64,000 nucleotides of DNA from Leclercia sp. S52. Its GTDB lineage: Bacteria; Pseudomonadota; Gammaproteobacteria; Enterobacterales; Enterobacteriaceae. This document shows positions 10,791-22,144 of the stretch, one piece after another (the stretch's first letter is position 1; each line of letters begins with the position of its first letter). The notes under the pieces are model-generated. The model searched no databases, was not told the origin of the DNA, and worked only from the letters and a program-made list of their open reading frames with translations. A program made the position numbers and the translations under genes. The DNA lies in the NCBI RefSeq assembly GCF_039727615.1, contig NZ_CP152474.1, positions 868,001 through 932,000 on the forward strand. The letters are read 5' to 3'.

Positions 10791-11579
10791 GTGATTGATA
10801 AAACCGCCTTTATTCATCCAACCGCCATTGTGGAAGAGGGTGCCGTTATCGGTGCTAACGTCCACATTGGTCCATTTTGTATTGTTGGACCCCATGTCGA
10901 AATTGGTGAGGGTACCGTACTGAAATCTCACGTTGTCGTGAATGGTCATACGACCATTGGCCGCGACAACGAGATCTATCAGTTCGCCTCCATCGGTGAA
11001 GTGAACCAGGATCTGAAATATGCTGGCGAACCGACCCGTGTGGAAATTGGCGATCGTAACCGCATTCGCGAAAGCGTCACCATTCATCGTGGTACCGAAC
11101 AGGGTGGTGGATTGACGAAGGTGGGCAGCGATAACCTCTTTATGGTCAACGCGCATATCGCGCATGACTGTACCGTGGGTAGCCGCTGTATTCTCGCCAA
11201 CAACGCAACGCTGGCGGGACACGTATCTGTTGACGATCATGCCATCATTGGCGGCATGACCGCAGTCCATCAGTTCTGCATCATTGGTGCGCACGTGATG
11301 GTTGGCGGCTGCTCCGGCGTGGCGCAGGACGTCCCGCCGTATGTGATTGCGCAGGGTAACCATGCGACGCCGTTTGGCGTTAACATCGAAGGCCTGAAGC
11401 GTCGCGGCTTCAGCCGTGAAGCGATTATGGCTATCCGTAACGCCTATAAACAGCTCTACCGTAACGGTAAAACGCTGGAAGAGGCGAAACCGGAAATCGC
11501 TGAACTGGCGAAACAGCATCCTGAGGTGAACGCGTTCGTGGAATTCTTCGCACGCTCAACTCGCGGTCTGATTCGTTAA
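10791..11579 (+). CDS. lpxA: UDP-N-acetylglucosamine acyltransferase
   Basis: LpxA catalyses the first step of lipid A synthesis, O-acylation of UDP-GlcNAc with 3-hydroxymyristoyl-ACP. The 262-residue product equals E. coli LpxA. It is a trimer of left-handed beta helices built from hexapeptide repeats, with the catalytic histidine in [11 protein letters not shown] (about residue 125). The start is GTG, with GGGAGG upstream inside the end of fabZ. The stop TAA overlaps the lpxB ATG by one base, so translation is probably coupled. Essential in E. coli. Confidence 0.97.
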   Translation: MIDKTAFIHPTAIVEEGAVIGANVHIGPFCIVGPHVEIGEGTVLKSHVVVNGHTTIGRDNEIYQFASIGEVNQDLKYAGEPTRVEIGDRNRIRESVTIHRGTEQGGGLTKVGSDNLFMVNAHIAHDCTVGSRCILANNATLAGHVSVDDHAIIGGMTAVHQFCIIGAHVMVGGCSGVAQDVPPYVIAQGNHATPFGVNIEGLKRRGFSREAIMAIRNAYKQLYRNGKTLEEAKPEIAELAKQHPEVNAFVEFFARSTRGLIR

Positions 11580-12727
11580 TGGTTGATAGTCGCCCGCTGA
11601 CGATCGCCCTTGTCGCCGGAGAAACCTCCGGCGATATTCTTGGTGCCGGTCTTATCCGAGCGCTCAAAGCGCGCGTTCCCAACGCGCGCTTTGTCGGCGT
11701 TGCCGGTCCATTGATGCAGGCTGAGGGCTGTGAAGCCTGGTATGAGATGGAAGAACTGGCGGTGATGGGCATCGTCGAGGTGCTGGGCCGTCTGCGTCGT
11801 TTACTGCACATTCGCGCCGATCTGACGCGCCGTTTTACCAAACTTAAGCCCGATGTGTTCGTCGGTATTGATGCACCTGATTTCAACATTACCCTCGAAG
11901 GTAATCTGAAAAAGCAGGGGATCAAAACCATCCATTACGTCAGTCCGTCCGTCTGGGCGTGGCGACAGAAACGCGTTTTCAAAATAGGCAGATCGACGAA
12001 TCTCGTTCTGGCTTTCCTGCCTTTCGAAAAAGCGTTTTACGATAAATTCAACGTACCGTGCCGCTTTATCGGCCACACCATGGCCGATGCCATGCCGCTG
12101 GATCCCGATAAAAATGCGGCCCGCGACGCGCTCGGCATTCCCCATCACGCTCACTGTCTGGCTCTGCTGCCGGGGAGCCGTGGTGCAGAAGTGGAAATGC
12201 TCAGCGCAGATTTCCTGAAAACGGCGCAGATCCTGCGCCAGACCTACCCTGACCTCGAAGTGGTCGTGCCGCTGGTGAATGCCAAACGCCGGGAGCAGTT
12301 CGAGCGCATTAAGGCGGAGGTCGCCCCGGATCTGCATGTTCATCTGCTGGATGGCAAGGGCCGTGAGGCGATGGTCGCCAGCGATGCCGCGCTGCTGGCA
12401 TCGGGCACCGCCGCGCTGGAGTGCATGCTGGCGAAATGTCCGATGGTGGTGGGCTATCGCATGAAGCCGTTCACCTTCTGGCTGGCGAAACGGCTGGTGA
12501 AAACCGATTACGTCTCCCTGCCAAACCTGCTCGCCCGACGCGAGCTGGTGAAAGAGCTGCTGCAGGATGAGTGCCAGCCGCAGGCGTTAGCCGCTGCGCT
12601 GTTACCGCTGCTGGCCGACGGTAAAACCAGCCATGAGATGCATGACACCTTCCGGGAACTGCATCAGCAAATCCGCTGTAATGCCGACGAGCAGGCGGCT
12701 GACGCGGTGCTGGAGTTAGCACAATGA
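11579..12727 (+). CDS. lpxB: Lipid A disaccharide synthase
   Basis: LpxB, a peripheral inner-membrane glycosyltransferase of family GT19, joins UDP-diacylglucosamine to lipid X to give the lipid A disaccharide. The 382-residue product has the N-terminal [10 protein letters not shown] segment and the ASGTAALEC region that binds nucleotide sugar. Its ATG overlaps the lpxA stop by one base, and its stop overlaps the rnhB start, so the genes are tightly packed. Confidence 0.97.
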   Translation: MVDSRPLTIALVAGETSGDILGAGLIRALKARVPNARFVGVAGPLMQAEGCEAWYEMEELAVMGIVEVLGRLRRLLHIRADLTRRFTKLKPDVFVGIDAPDFNITLEGNLKKQGIKTIHYVSPSVWAWRQKRVFKIGRSTNLVLAFLPFEKAFYDKFNVPCRFIGHTMADAMPLDPDKNAARDALGIPHHAHCLALLPGSRGAEVEMLSADFLKTAQILRQTYPDLEVVVPLVNAKRREQFERIKAEVAPDLHVHLLDGKGREAMVASDAALLASGTAALECMLAKCPMVVGYRMKPFTFWLAKRLVKTDYVSLPNLLARRELVKELLQDECQPQALAAALLPLLADGKTSHEMHDTFRELHQQIRCNADEQAADAVLELAQ

Positions 12728-13320
12728 TGGAATTTGTATACCCTCACACCCATCTGGTGGCGGGTGTGGATGAAGTGGGGCGTGGGCCGCTGGTGGGTGC
12801 CGTTGTCACGGCCGCGGTGATCCTCGATCCTGCTCGTCCGATTATCGGTCTGAATGACTCGAAGAAATTATCCGAAAAGCGCCGCCTGGCGCTGTACGAT
12901 GAAATTAAAGAGAAAGCGCTGGCCTGGAGTCTGGGGCGGGCGGAGCCGCATGAGATCGACGACCTGAATATTCTTCATGCCACCATGCTGGCGATGCAGC
13001 GTGCGGTGGCCGGGCTTAACGTGGTGCCGGAGTATGTGCTGATCGACGGAAATCGTTGCCCGGCGCTGCCTATGCCGTCGCTGGCGGTTGTCAAAGGCGA
13101 TAGCCGGGTGGCTGAAATCAGCGCCGCCTCGATCGTTGCTAAGGTCACCCGCGATGCCGAAATGGCCGCGCTGGATCTCACTTTTCCCCAGTATGGCTTT
13201 GCCCAGCATAAGGGGTATCCTACCGCTTTCCATCTGGAAAGACTGGCTGAACACGGCGCAACTGAACATCACCGTCGCAGTTTTGGACCGGTGAAACGCG
13301 CACTGGGACTGATGTCCTGA
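12724..13320 (+). CDS. rnhB: Ribonuclease HII
   Basis: RNase HII removes single ribonucleotides and RNA from RNA-DNA hybrids. The 198-residue length matches E. coli. The metal-binding acidic residues are seen in GVDEVGRG (about 15-22), LIDGN (about residue 107) and GDSR (about 125). The ATG at 12724 overlaps the lpxB TGA; a second ATG at 12727 is equally possible and would lose one residue. dnaE starts 34 bases downstream. Confidence 0.97.
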   Translation: MMEFVYPHTHLVAGVDEVGRGPLVGAVVTAAVILDPARPIIGLNDSKKLSEKRRLALYDEIKEKALAWSLGRAEPHEIDDLNILHATMLAMQRAVAGLNVVPEYVLIDGNRCPALPMPSLAVVKGDSRVAEISAASIVAKVTRDAEMAALDLTFPQYGFAQHKGYPTAFHLERLAEHGATEHHRRSFGPVKRALGLMS

Positions 13321-13354
13321 ATCAAGACGCCAATAAGTAACGCGGAATCTGAAG

Positions 13355-16300
13355 ATGGCTGAACCACGTTTCGTACACCTGCGGGTGCACAGCGACTATT
13401 CCATGATTGATGGGCTGGCGAAAACCGGGCCGCTGGTGAAAAAGGCGGCCGCGCTTGGCATGCCTGCGCTGGCGATCACCGACTTCACCAACCTGTGCGG
13501 TCTGGTGAAGTTCTACGGAACGGCGCACGGTGCCGGTATGAAGCCGGTGATTGGTGCCGATTTTCACGTTCAGAGCGAGCTTCTTGCGGATGAAATGACG
13601 CAGATCACCGTCCTGGCGATGAATAACACCGGTTATCAGAACCTGACGCTGCTGATCTCCCGGGCCTATCAGCGCGGCTACGGCCCGCAGGGCCCGTGGA
13701 TCGATCGCGCGTGGCTGGCGGAGCTGAATAAGGGGCTGCTGCTGATCTCCGGCGGGCGCATGGGCGACGTAGGTCGATGCCTGCTGCGCGGCAATGGCGC
13801 GCTGGTGGAACAGTGCGTCGATTTTTATAAAGAATTCTTCCCGGATCGCTTCTATCTGGAGCTGATCCGTACCGGCCGTCCTGATGAAGAGAACTATCTG
13901 CACGCCGCGGTTGCCCTTGCAGAAGAGCATGGGCTGCCGGTTGTGGCGTCCAACGATGTGCGCTTTATCAACGCCGACGATTTCGACGCCCATGAGATTC
14001 GCGTTGCTATCCACGACGGCTTTACCCTCGACGATCCGAAACGCCCGCGCAACTATTCGCCGCAGCAGTACATGCGCAGCGAAGAGGAGATGTGCGAGCT
14101 GTTTTCCGACATTCCGGAAGCGCTGGAAAACAGCGTAGAGATTGCCAAACGCTGTAACGTCACCGTCCGCCTGGGTGAATATTTCCTGCCGCAGTTCCCG
14201 ACCGGCGACATGACCACCGAAGACTTCCTGGTCATGAAATCGAAAGAGGGTCTGGAAGAACGTCTGGAATTCCTCTTCCCGGATCCGGCCGTTCGCGCCG
14301 AAAAGCGCCCGGAATATGACGAACGTCTGGATATTGAACTCCAGGTTATTAACCAGATGGGGTTCCCCGGCTACTTCCTGATCGTGATGGAGTTTATCCA
14401 GTGGTCGAAGGACAACGGCGTACCGGTTGGGCCGGGCCGTGGTTCGGGTGCCGGCTCGCTGGTGGCCTATGCGCTGAAAATTACCGATCTCGATCCGCTG
14501 GAGTTTGATCTGCTGTTCGAACGTTTCCTTAACCCGGAACGTGTCTCGATGCCCGACTTCGACGTCGACTTCTGCATGGAGAAACGCGACCAGGTTATCG
14601 AACACGTGGCGGATATGTACGGGCGCGACGCGGTATCGCAGATTATTACCTTCGGTACGATGGCGGCAAAAGCGGTTATCCGCGACGTGGGCCGCGTGCT
14701 GGGGCATCCGTACGGTTTTGTTGACCGCATCTCGAAGCTGGTGCCGCCCGACCCGGGTATGACCCTGGCGAAAGCCTTCGAAGCAGAGCCGCAGCTGCCG
14801 GAAATCTACGAGGCCGACGAAGAGGTCAGAGCGCTGATCGACATGGCGCGCAAGCTGGAAGGCGTCACCCGTAACGCCGGTAAACACGCCGGTGGGGTGG
14901 TTATTGCCCCGACCAAAATTACCGATTTTGCGCCGCTGTACTGCGACGAAACCGGCTCGCACCCGGTCACCCAGTTCGATAAGAACGACGTTGAATACGC
15001 CGGCCTGGTGAAGTTCGACTTCCTCGGCCTGCGTACGCTTACCATCATCGACTGGGCGCTGAAGATGATCAACCCGCGGCGGGCCAAACAGGGCCTGGAG
15101 CCGATTGATATCGCGGCGATCCCGCTGGATGACAAGAAAAGCTTCGACATGCTGCAGCGCTCGGAGACCACCGCGGTCTTCCAGCTTGAATCCCGCGGCA
15201 TGAAGGATCTGATCAAACGTCTGCAGCCTGACTGCTTCGAAGACATGATCGCGCTGGTGGCCCTGTTCCGTCCGGGGCCGCTGCAGTCGGGAATGGTAGA
15301 TAACTTTATCGACCGTAAGCACGGTCGCGAAGAGCTCTCTTATCCTGATGTGCAGTGGCAGCACGAAAGCCTGAAACCGGTACTGGAGCCTACCTACGGC
15401 ATCATCCTGTATCAGGAACAGGTTATGCAGATCGCCCAGGTGCTCTCCGGCTACACCCTCGGCGGTGCGGACATGCTGCGTCGTGCGATGGGTAAGAAAA
15501 AGCCGGAAGAGATGGCCAAGCAGCGCGGCACCTTTGAAGAAGGGGCCAGGAAAAACGGCGTTGACGGCGAACTGGCAATAAAAATCTTCGATCTGGTAGA
15601 GAAATTTGCCGGATATGGGTTTAACAAGTCACACTCCGCTGCCTACGCGCTGGTCTCCTATCAGACGCTGTGGCTGAAAGCACACTATCCGGCAGAGTTT
15701 ATGGCCGCGGTAATGACCGCCGATATGGACAACACCGAGAAGGTGGTGGGTCTGGTGGATGAGTGCTGGCGCATGGGGCTGAAGATCCTGCCACCGGACA
15801 TTAACTCCGGTCAGTACCATTTCCACGTTAACGATGACGGGGAGATTGTTTACGGTATCGGCGCCATTAAAGGCGTGGGTGAGGGCCCGATCGAAGCGAT
15901 CATCGAAGCCCGTAACCAGGGAGGTTACTTCCGCGAGCTGTTCGACCTCTGCGCCCGTACCGATATCAAAAAGCTTAACCGCCGGGTGCTGGAAAAGCTG
16001 ATCATGTCCGGGGCGTTTGACCGCCTTGGGCCGCATCGCGCCGCGCTGATGAATTCGCTGGCCGACGCCCTGAAGGCTGCCGATCAGCACTCGAAAGCCG
16101 AAGCCATTGGTCAGGCAGATATGTTTGGCGTGCTGGCAGAAGAGCCGGAGCAGATCGAACAATCCTATGCCAGCTGTCAGCCGTGGCCGGAACAGACGGT
16201 ACTGGACGGCGAGCGTGAAACGCTGGGTCTGTACCTGACCGGGCACCCGATCAACCAGTATCTTAAAGAAATTGAGCGCTATGTCGGAGGCTACCGGCTG

Positions 16301-16838
16301 AAAGACATGCATCCGACAGAACGTGGTAAGATTACCACGGCTGCGGGGCTCGTCATTGCCGCGAGGGTTATGGTCACCAAGCGCGGCAATCGTATCGGCA
16401 TCTGTACGCTGGATGACCGTTCCGGGCGTCTGGAGGTGATGTTATTCACCGACGCGCTGGATAAATACCAGCAGTTGCTGGAAAAAGACCGCATACTTAT
16501 CGTCAGCGGACAGGTCAGCTTTGATGACTTCAGCGGGGGGGCTTAAAATGACCGCCCGCGAAGTGATGGACATTGACGAAGCCCGGGAAAAATATGCTCG
16601 CGGGCTTGCTATCTCGCTGACGGACAGGCAAATTGATGACCAGCTTTTAAACCGACTCCGTCAGTCTCTGGAACCCCACCGCTCGGGGACCATTCCAGTA
16701 CATCTCTACTATCAGAGGGCGGATGCGCGTGCACGATTGCGCTTTGGTGCGTCGTGGCGTGTCTCTCCGAGCGATCGTTTACTTAACGATCTCCGTGGCC
16801 TCATTGGTTCGGAGCAGGTGGAACTGGAGTTTGACTAA
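13355..16838 (+). CDS. dnaE: DNA polymerase III alpha subunit, frameshifted by an apparent extra G
   Basis: DnaE is the catalytic subunit of the replicative polymerase. The N-terminal PHP domain begins [13 protein letters not shown]. The palm carries the catalytic aspartates in PDFDVDFC (about residues 400-405), and the tau- and clamp-binding regions follow. The first frame stops at 16544-16546 after 1063 residues because a run of seven G (16535-16541) follows SFDDFS. With six G the frame reads [12 protein letters not shown] and continues to the stop at 16838, giving 1160 residues, the E. coli length. Because dnaE is essential and the C-terminal part is fully conserved, a base-call error is much likelier than a real truncation. 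Confidence 0.96.
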
Positions 16839-16850
16839 TACAGGAATACT

Positions 16851-17810
16851 ATGAGTCTGAATTTCCTTGATTTCGAACAGCCGATTGCAGAGCTGGAAGC
16901 GAAAATCGATTCTCTGACCGCCGTTGGCCGTCAGGATGAAAAACTGGATATTAACATCGACGAAGAAGTGCATCGTCTGCGTGAAAAGAGCGTAGAACTG
17001 ACGCGCAAAATCTTTGCCGATCTCGGCGCATGGCAGGTTGCCCAGATGGCACGCCATCCACAGCGTCCGTACACCCTGGATTATGTCCGCCTGGCGTTCG
17101 ATGAATTCGACGAGCTGGCAGGCGATCGCGCCTATGCCGACGATAAAGCTATCGTTGGCGGTATCGCACGCCTCGACGGTCGTCCGGTGATGATTATTGG
17201 CCACCAGAAAGGGCGCGAAACCAAAGAAAAAATTCGCCGCAATTTCGGGATGCCAGCGCCGGAGGGGTACCGTAAAGCCCTGCGTCTGATGGAGATGGCC
17301 GAGCGTTTCAACATGCCGATCATCACCTTTATCGACACCCCGGGTGCTTATCCGGGCGTCGGTGCAGAAGAGCGCGGCCAGTCTGAAGCTATTGCCCGCA
17401 ACCTGCGCGAAATGTCACGCCTGAGCGTGCCGGTTATCTGCACCGTTATCGGTGAAGGTGGTTCCGGTGGTGCGCTGGCGATTGGCGTGGGCGATAAAGT
17501 GAATATGCTGCAGTACAGCACCTATTCCGTTATCTCTCCGGAAGGCTGTGCATCCATTCTGTGGAAAAGCGCCGACAAAGCGCCGCTGGCCGCAGAAGCG
17601 ATGGGCATTATCGCCCCACGCCTGAAAGAGCTGAAGCTGATCGATACCGTTATCCCGGAACCACTGGGTGGCGCGCACCGTAAGCCAGAAGTGATGGCGG
17701 CCTCACTGAAGGCACAGCTGCTGGCTGACCTCGCAGACCTCGACGTGCTGAGCAAAGAAGATCTGCTTAACCGTCGTTACCAGCGTCTGATGAGCTACGG
17801 TTACGCGTAA
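16851..17810 (+). CDS. accA: Acetyl-CoA carboxylase carboxyltransferase alpha subunit
   Basis: AccA with AccD forms the carboxyltransferase that moves CO2 from carboxybiotin to acetyl-CoA, giving malonyl-CoA for fatty acid synthesis. The 319-residue product matches E. coli in length. The [12 protein letters not shown] segment forms part of the oxyanion pocket of the crotonase-like fold. It begins 12 bases after dnaE and is closed by a strong terminator. Confidence 0.98.
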   Translation: MSLNFLDFEQPIAELEAKIDSLTAVGRQDEKLDINIDEEVHRLREKSVELTRKIFADLGAWQVAQMARHPQRPYTLDYVRLAFDEFDELAGDRAYADDKAIVGGIARLDGRPVMIIGHQKGRETKEKIRRNFGMPAPEGYRKALRLMEMAERFNMPIITFIDTPGAYPGVGAEERGQSEAIARNLREMSRLSVPVICTVIGEGGSGGALAIGVGDKVNMLQYSTYSVISPEGCASILWKSADKAPLAAEAMGIIAPRLKELKLIDTVIPEPLGGAHRKPEVMAASLKAQLLADLADLDVLSKEDLLNRRYQRLMSYGYA

Positions 17811-17826
17811 GTCAGGTCATACTCCG

Positions 17827-17856
17827 AAAAGCCGCACATCGTTGCGGCTTTTTTTT
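17827..17856 (+). terminator. Terminator after accA
   Basis: AAAAGCCGCA (17827-17836) pairs with TGCGGCTTTT (17843-17852) over a six-base loop, and the T tract continues to 17856. Confidence 0.93.
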
Positions 17857-17911
17857 ATGCCTGCGGTTTACCTCAACTATGCTTAGTGAATGTTTTTTAA
17901 GGAGGTAAACC

Positions 17912-20050
17912 GTGAACATCATTGCCATTATGGGGCCGCACGGCGTCTTTTATAAAGACGAACCCATCAAGGAGCTGGAGCAGGCGTTAGCGTCGCGCGG
18001 GTTTCAACTCATCTGGCCGCAAAACAGCGCCGATCTACTGAAGTTCATCGAACACAACCCGCGCATTTGCGGCGTCATCTTCGACTGGGACGAATACGAT
18101 CTCGAGCTGTGCAGCGATATCAATCAACTCAATGAATATCTGCCGCTATACGCCTTTATCAATACCCACTCCACGATGGACGTCAGCGCCCACGATCTGC
18201 GGATGGCGCTGTGGTTCTTTGAGTATTCGCTGGGCGTGGCAGAGGATATCGCCACCCGCATACAGCAATATACCGGCGAATACCTGGATACCATCACGCC
18301 ACCGTTTACCCGGGCACTCTTTACCTATGTGAAAGAGGGGAAGTACACCTTCTGCACTCCGGGCCATATGGCGGGAACGGCGTATCAGAAAAGCCCGGTG
18401 GGCTGCCTGTTCTATGATTTCTTTGGCGGGAATACGCTGAAGGCGGATGTGTCGATCTCGGTGACGGAGCTGGGATCGCTGCTGGATCATACCGGCCCGC
18501 ATCTTGAAGCCGAAGAGTATATCGCCCGCACCTTTGGCGCCGAACAGAGCTACATGGTGACCAACGGCACCTCGACCTCCAATAAGATTGTCGGCATGTA
18601 CGCCGCCCCGGATGGCAGTACCCTGTTGATTGACCGCAACTGCCATAAATCGCTGGCGCATCTGCTGATGATGAGCGACGTGGTACCGATCTGGCTGTCA
18701 CCCACCCGTAACGCGCTGGGTATTCTGGGCGGGATCCCGCGCCGGGAGTTTTCCCATGCGGCGATTGAGAGCAAAGTGGCCGCCGTACCGGGCGCAAGCT
18801 GGCCGGTTCACGCGGTGATCACCAACTCCACCTACGACGGCCTGCTCTACAATACCAACTGGGTGAAACAGACCCTGGATGTGCCCTCGATCCATTTTGA
18901 CTCGGCGTGGGTGCCCTATACCAATTTCCACCCAATCTATGCCGGTAAAAGCGGGATGAGCGGCGATCGGGTGCCGGGAAAAGTGTTCTTCGAAACCCAG
19001 TCCACGCACAAGATGCTGGCGGCGTTTTCGCAGGCCTCGCTGATCCACATTAAGGGCGAATACGACGAAGAGACCTTCAACGAAGCCTTTATGATGCACA
19101 CCACCACCTCGCCAAGTTACCCCCTGGTGGCCTCGATTGAAACCGCCGCGGCGATGCTGCGCGGCAATCCCGGCAAGCGTCTGATCAACCGCTCCGTTGA
19201 GCGCGCCCTGCATTTCCGTAAAGAGGTCCAGCGGCTGAAAGATGAAGCCGACGGCTGGTTCTTCGATATCTGGCAGCCGGACGGTATCGACGAAGCTGAA
19301 TGCTGGCCGGTTGCGCCGGGTGAGAGCTGGCACGGCTTCCGCGATGCCGATGCGGATCATATGTTCCTCGATCCGGTCAAAGTCACCATTCTCACGCCGG
19401 GAATGGACGAGCAGGGGGTCATGAGCGAGGAGGGGATCCCGGCCGCGCTGGTGGCGAAGTTCCTTGATGAACGCGGCGTGGTGGTCGAAAAGACCGGGCC
19501 GTATAACCTGCTGTTTCTGTTCAGTATCGGCATCGATAAAACACGGGCGATGGGCTTGCTGCGCGGGCTGATGGAGTTTAAGCGCGCCTACGATCTCAAT
19601 CTGCGGGTCAAGAACATGCTGCCGGATCTCTACGCCGAGGATCCTGACTTTTACCGTAACATGCGCATCCAGGATCTGGCTCAGGGGATCCATAAGCTGA
19701 TCCGCCAGCACGATCTGCCGCGGCTGATGCTGCAGGCGTTTGACGTTCTGCCGGAAATGAAGCTCACCCCGCATCATGCCTGGCAGCGCCAGGTGAAAGG
19801 GGAGGTGGAAACGGTCGATCTGGAAGATCTGGTCGGGCGGATCTCAGCCAACATGATCCTGCCCTATCCGCCGGGTGTGCCGCTGCTGATGCCTGGGGAG
19901 ATGATCACCGAGCAGAGCAGGGCGGTGCTCGATTTCCTGTTGATGCTCTGCTCGATTGGTCGTCACTATCCGGGGTTCGAAACCGATATCCACGGTGCCA
20001 AACGGGACGAAAACGGCATCTACCGGGTACGGGTCTTAAAAGCGCAGTGA
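17912..20050 (+). CDS. ldcC: Constitutive lysine decarboxylase
   Basis: This PLP enzyme of the ornithine/lysine/arginine decarboxylase family converts lysine to cadaverine. It has the N-terminal receiver-like wing domain, the PLP core with the cofactor lysine in TQSTHKMLA (about residue 367), and the C-terminal domain. At 712 residues it is one shorter than E. coli LdcC. Position between accA and yaeR identifies it as LdcC, not the acid-induced CadA. The start is GTG, with a perfect AAGGAGGT at 17899-17906. Its own promoter was not clear to me. Confidence 0.95.
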   Translation: MNIIAIMGPHGVFYKDEPIKELEQALASRGFQLIWPQNSADLLKFIEHNPRICGVIFDWDEYDLELCSDINQLNEYLPLYAFINTHSTMDVSAHDLRMALWFFEYSLGVAEDIATRIQQYTGEYLDTITPPFTRALFTYVKEGKYTFCTPGHMAGTAYQKSPVGCLFYDFFGGNTLKADVSISVTELGSLLDHTGPHLEAEEYIARTFGAEQSYMVTNGTSTSNKIVGMYAAPDGSTLLIDRNCHKSLAHLLMMSDVVPIWLSPTRNALGILGGIPRREFSHAAIESKVAAVPGASWPVHAVITNSTYDGLLYNTNWVKQTLDVPSIHFDSAWVPYTNFHPIYAGKSGMSGDRVPGKVFFETQSTHKMLAAFSQASLIHIKGEYDEETFNEAFMMHTTTSPSYPLVASIETAAAMLRGNPGKRLINRSVERALHFRKEVQRLKDEADGWFFDIWQPDGIDEAECWPVAPGESWHGFRDADADHMFLDPVKVTILTPGMDEQGVMSEEGIPAALVAKFLDERGVVVEKTGPYNLLFLFSIGIDKTRAMGLLRGLMEFKRAYDLNLRVKNMLPDLYAEDPDFYRNMRIQDLAQGIHKLIRQHDLPRLMLQAFDVLPEMKLTPHHAWQRQVKGEVETVDLEDLVGRISANMILPYPPGVPLLMPGEMITEQSRAVLDFLLMLCSIGRHYPGFETDIHGAKRDENGIYRVRVLKAQ

Positions 20051-20109
20051 TCCCTTGCACGGCATGGGGATTCGGATATAACGTTCAGGCACATTAAAAA
20101 GGAGAGACT

Positions 20110-20499
20110 ATGCTGGGCTTAAAGCAGGTTCACCATATTGCCATTATTGCCACCGACTACGCCGCCAGTAAGGCGTTTTACTGCGATACGCTGGGATTTA
20201 CCCTGCAGAGTGAGTTTTACCGGGAAGAGCGCGACTCCTGGAAGGGCGATCTGGCGCTGAACGGCCAGTACGTCATTGAGCTGTTTTCGTTCCCCTTCCC
20301 GCCGGCACGTCCGTCCCGACCGGAAGCCTGCGGTTTACGCCACCTCGCCTTTAGCGTGGATGATATCGACCAGGCCGTGCAGCATCTCGAATCGCATGGC
20401 GTAAAGTGTGAAGCCATTCGTATCGACCCCTTCACCGGGAAACGTTTCACCTTCTTCAACGATCCTGATGGCCTCCCGCTGGAGCTGTACCAGCAGTAA
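20110..20499 (+). CDS. yaeR: VOC family protein YaeR
   Basis: This 129-residue protein has the vicinal oxygen chelate (glyoxalase I/dioxygenase) fold, with paired beta-alpha-beta-beta-beta modules. The candidate metal ligands are the histidine in VHHIAI, the glutamate in YVIELFSF, the histidine in LRHLAF and the glutamate in PLELYQ. The substrate is unknown as far as I know. GGAGAG precedes the ATG. It lies between ldcC and tilS as in E. coli. Confidence 0.9.
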   Translation: MLGLKQVHHIAIIATDYAASKAFYCDTLGFTLQSEFYREERDSWKGDLALNGQYVIELFSFPFPPARPSRPEACGLRHLAFSVDDIDQAVQHLESHGVKCEAIRIDPFTGKRFTFFNDPDGLPLELYQQ

Positions 20500-20517
20500 C
20501 GCTTGCCTCTATAAGAA

Positions 20518-20540
20518 ATGCCCGGTAACGTGCCGGGCAT
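20518..20540 (+). terminator. Weak terminator-like hairpin between yaeR and tilS
   Basis: ATGCCCGG (20518-20525) pairs with CCGGGCAT (20533-20540), followed only by CTTCCT. The tail is poor in T, so it could be a partial terminator or an RNA end. Confidence 0.45.
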
Positions 20541-20561
20541 CTTCCTGCATGAATAACGACG

Positions 20562-21855
20562 ATGACCACAGCCGATTTTCAGCAAGCCCTCCATCCGTAC
20601 CGCCGACTGCTGGTGGGATTTAGCGGTGGCCTGGACTCCACGGTTTTGCTGCATCAGCTGATGCGCTGGCGTGAACAGGATCCCGGTCTCGAACTGCGCG
20701 CTATCCATATTCATCACGGTCTGAGCCCGCACGCGGACAGCTGGGTTGCGCACTGCGAAAGCCTCTGCCACGAATGGGCTATCCCGCTGATCGTGACGCG
20801 GGTGACGCTGGCGGAAGAGGGGCTGGGACTGGAAGCGCAGGCGCGGAAGGCGCGTTATGCTGCCTTCCGCGAGGCGCTTCTGCCCGGTGAAGCGCTGGTC
20901 ACGGCGCAACACCTGGACGATCAGTGTGAAACCTTTCTGCTGGCGCTAAAGCGCGGCAGTGGCCCTGCGGGGCTGTCGGCCATGCCTGCGCGTGCGCGTT
21001 TTGCCGATACCGAACAGATCCGTCCCCTGCTGGGTGAGACGCGCGAATCGCTGCAGGAGAAGGCCCTGTGTTGGGGCCTTCGCTGGATAGAGGATGAGAG
21101 CAACCAGGACGACAGCTATGACCGTAATTTCCTGCGGCTGCGCGTCCTGCCCCTGATGGCACAGCGCTGGCCGCATTTTGCTCAGGCCACCTCCCGCAGC
21201 GCCACGCTGTGCGCGGAGCAGGAGCAGCTGCTTGATGAGCTGCTGGTTAACGAGCTGTCGTCCCTGGTTTCCGACGAGGGGGGCGCTGGCTATCGCGCCG
21301 CTGGAGGCGATGAGCGCGGTGCGGCGGGCGGCGCTTCTGCGAAGATGGCTGGCGGCGCACGGGGCCTTAATGCCGTCCCGGTCCATGCTCACCCGGCTCT
21401 GGGAGGAGGTGGCGCTGGCCCGGGAAGATGCGGCACCGCAACTGCGTTCCGGCGAGGGAGAGATCCGGCGCTTCAGGGGGCAGCTGTGGTGGGTGAAAAG
21501 CCATGCCTCGCTGGCCGATCGGGTTATCGACTGGCCTTCGCTGGGTCAACCTCTACAGCTGCCGGAAGGCCTGGGCGCTCTGCACATTCAGGTGGGCGGT
21601 AATCTACGTCTGCCGCGGCCCGATGAACCGGTGACGGTACGCTTTCGTGCCAGCGGAACGCTGCACATTGTCGGGCGAAACGGTGGGCGTAAGATCAAAA
21701 AGATCTGGCAGGAGCTCAATGTTGCCCCCTGGCGTCGGGATGCCACGCCGCTGCTGTTTTACGGCGAAACGCTGGTTGCGGCTGCGGGCGTATTTGTGAC
21801 GCGGGAAGGGGCGGCGGATACGGATACGGGCGTACAGCTGGAGTGGAAAGCGTAA
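20562..21855 (+). CDS. tilS: tRNA(Ile)-lysidine synthase, frameshifted by an apparent extra G
   Basis: TilS attaches lysine to C34 of the tRNA-Ile that reads AUA codons, switching its identity from methionine to isoleucine. The N-terminal P-loop [10 protein letters not shown] (about residues 20-29) belongs to the PP-loop ATPase family, and [10 protein letters not shown] is also conserved. After VSDEG a run of six G (21278-21283) moves the frame, and translation then becomes unrelated, arginine- and glycine-rich peptide. With five G it reads [14 protein letters not shown] and goes on through [10 protein letters not shown] and [13 protein letters not shown] to 21855. The repaired product is 430 residues against 432 in E. 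coli. TilS is essential there, so a sequence error is the likely cause. Confidence 0.93.
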
Positions 21856-21883
21856 CGGACAGCGGGCTGCCCGTTACAGCGGA

Positions 21884-22144
21884 TCAGGACTCGCTCACCA
21901 CGACGGTGCCGATTTCGGGATGACTGAAGCTGGCAATTTTATCGAGACGGAGTTCGCGCGTTGCGCCGCCGTCCTCGACCACCAGGTACTCCACATTTTT
22001 ACGGGATACCAGATCGTTCGCTTTAGCCTTCAGGACTTCGCCATCTTTTAACGCCAGCGTCAGAACCAGATGATGCTGGCAGGCGAGTTCGAGGTTGTCA
22101 TAGTCATCGCAATTGATGGGTTGATAAGTTTCATTCATTGACAT
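21884..22144 (-). CDS. rof: Rho-binding antiterminator Rof (YaeO)
   Basis: Rof binds the primary RNA-binding domain of Rho and inhibits transcription termination. The product is 86 residues from the ATG at 22144 (MSMNETYQP) or 84 from the ATG at 22138, the start used for the E. coli protein. It is a small Sm-like fold; ELACQHHL and [12 protein letters not shown] are strongly conserved. It overlaps the end of yaeP by 14 bases, which suggests coupled translation. It converges with tilS. Confidence 0.93.
   Translation of the reverse strand: MSMNETYQPINCDDYDNLELACQHHLVLTLALKDGEVLKAKANDLVSRKNVEYLVVEDGGATRELRLDKIASFSHPEIGTVVVSES

Noticed and set aside
10371..11519. 382-codon open frame antisense to fabZ and lpxA
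   Set aside because: It is an inverse reading of hexapeptide-repeat coding sequence; no independent support.
13322..15364. 680-codon open frame antisense to dnaE
   Set aside because: It is a codon-bias shadow of the dnaE frame: no family motif, histidine- and arginine-rich composition, and fully inside a conserved gene.
16535..16546. Programmed frameshift in dnaE
   Set aside because: A lone G7 tract without a known slippery heptamer, with equivalent breaks in three unrelated genes, fits error better than recoding.
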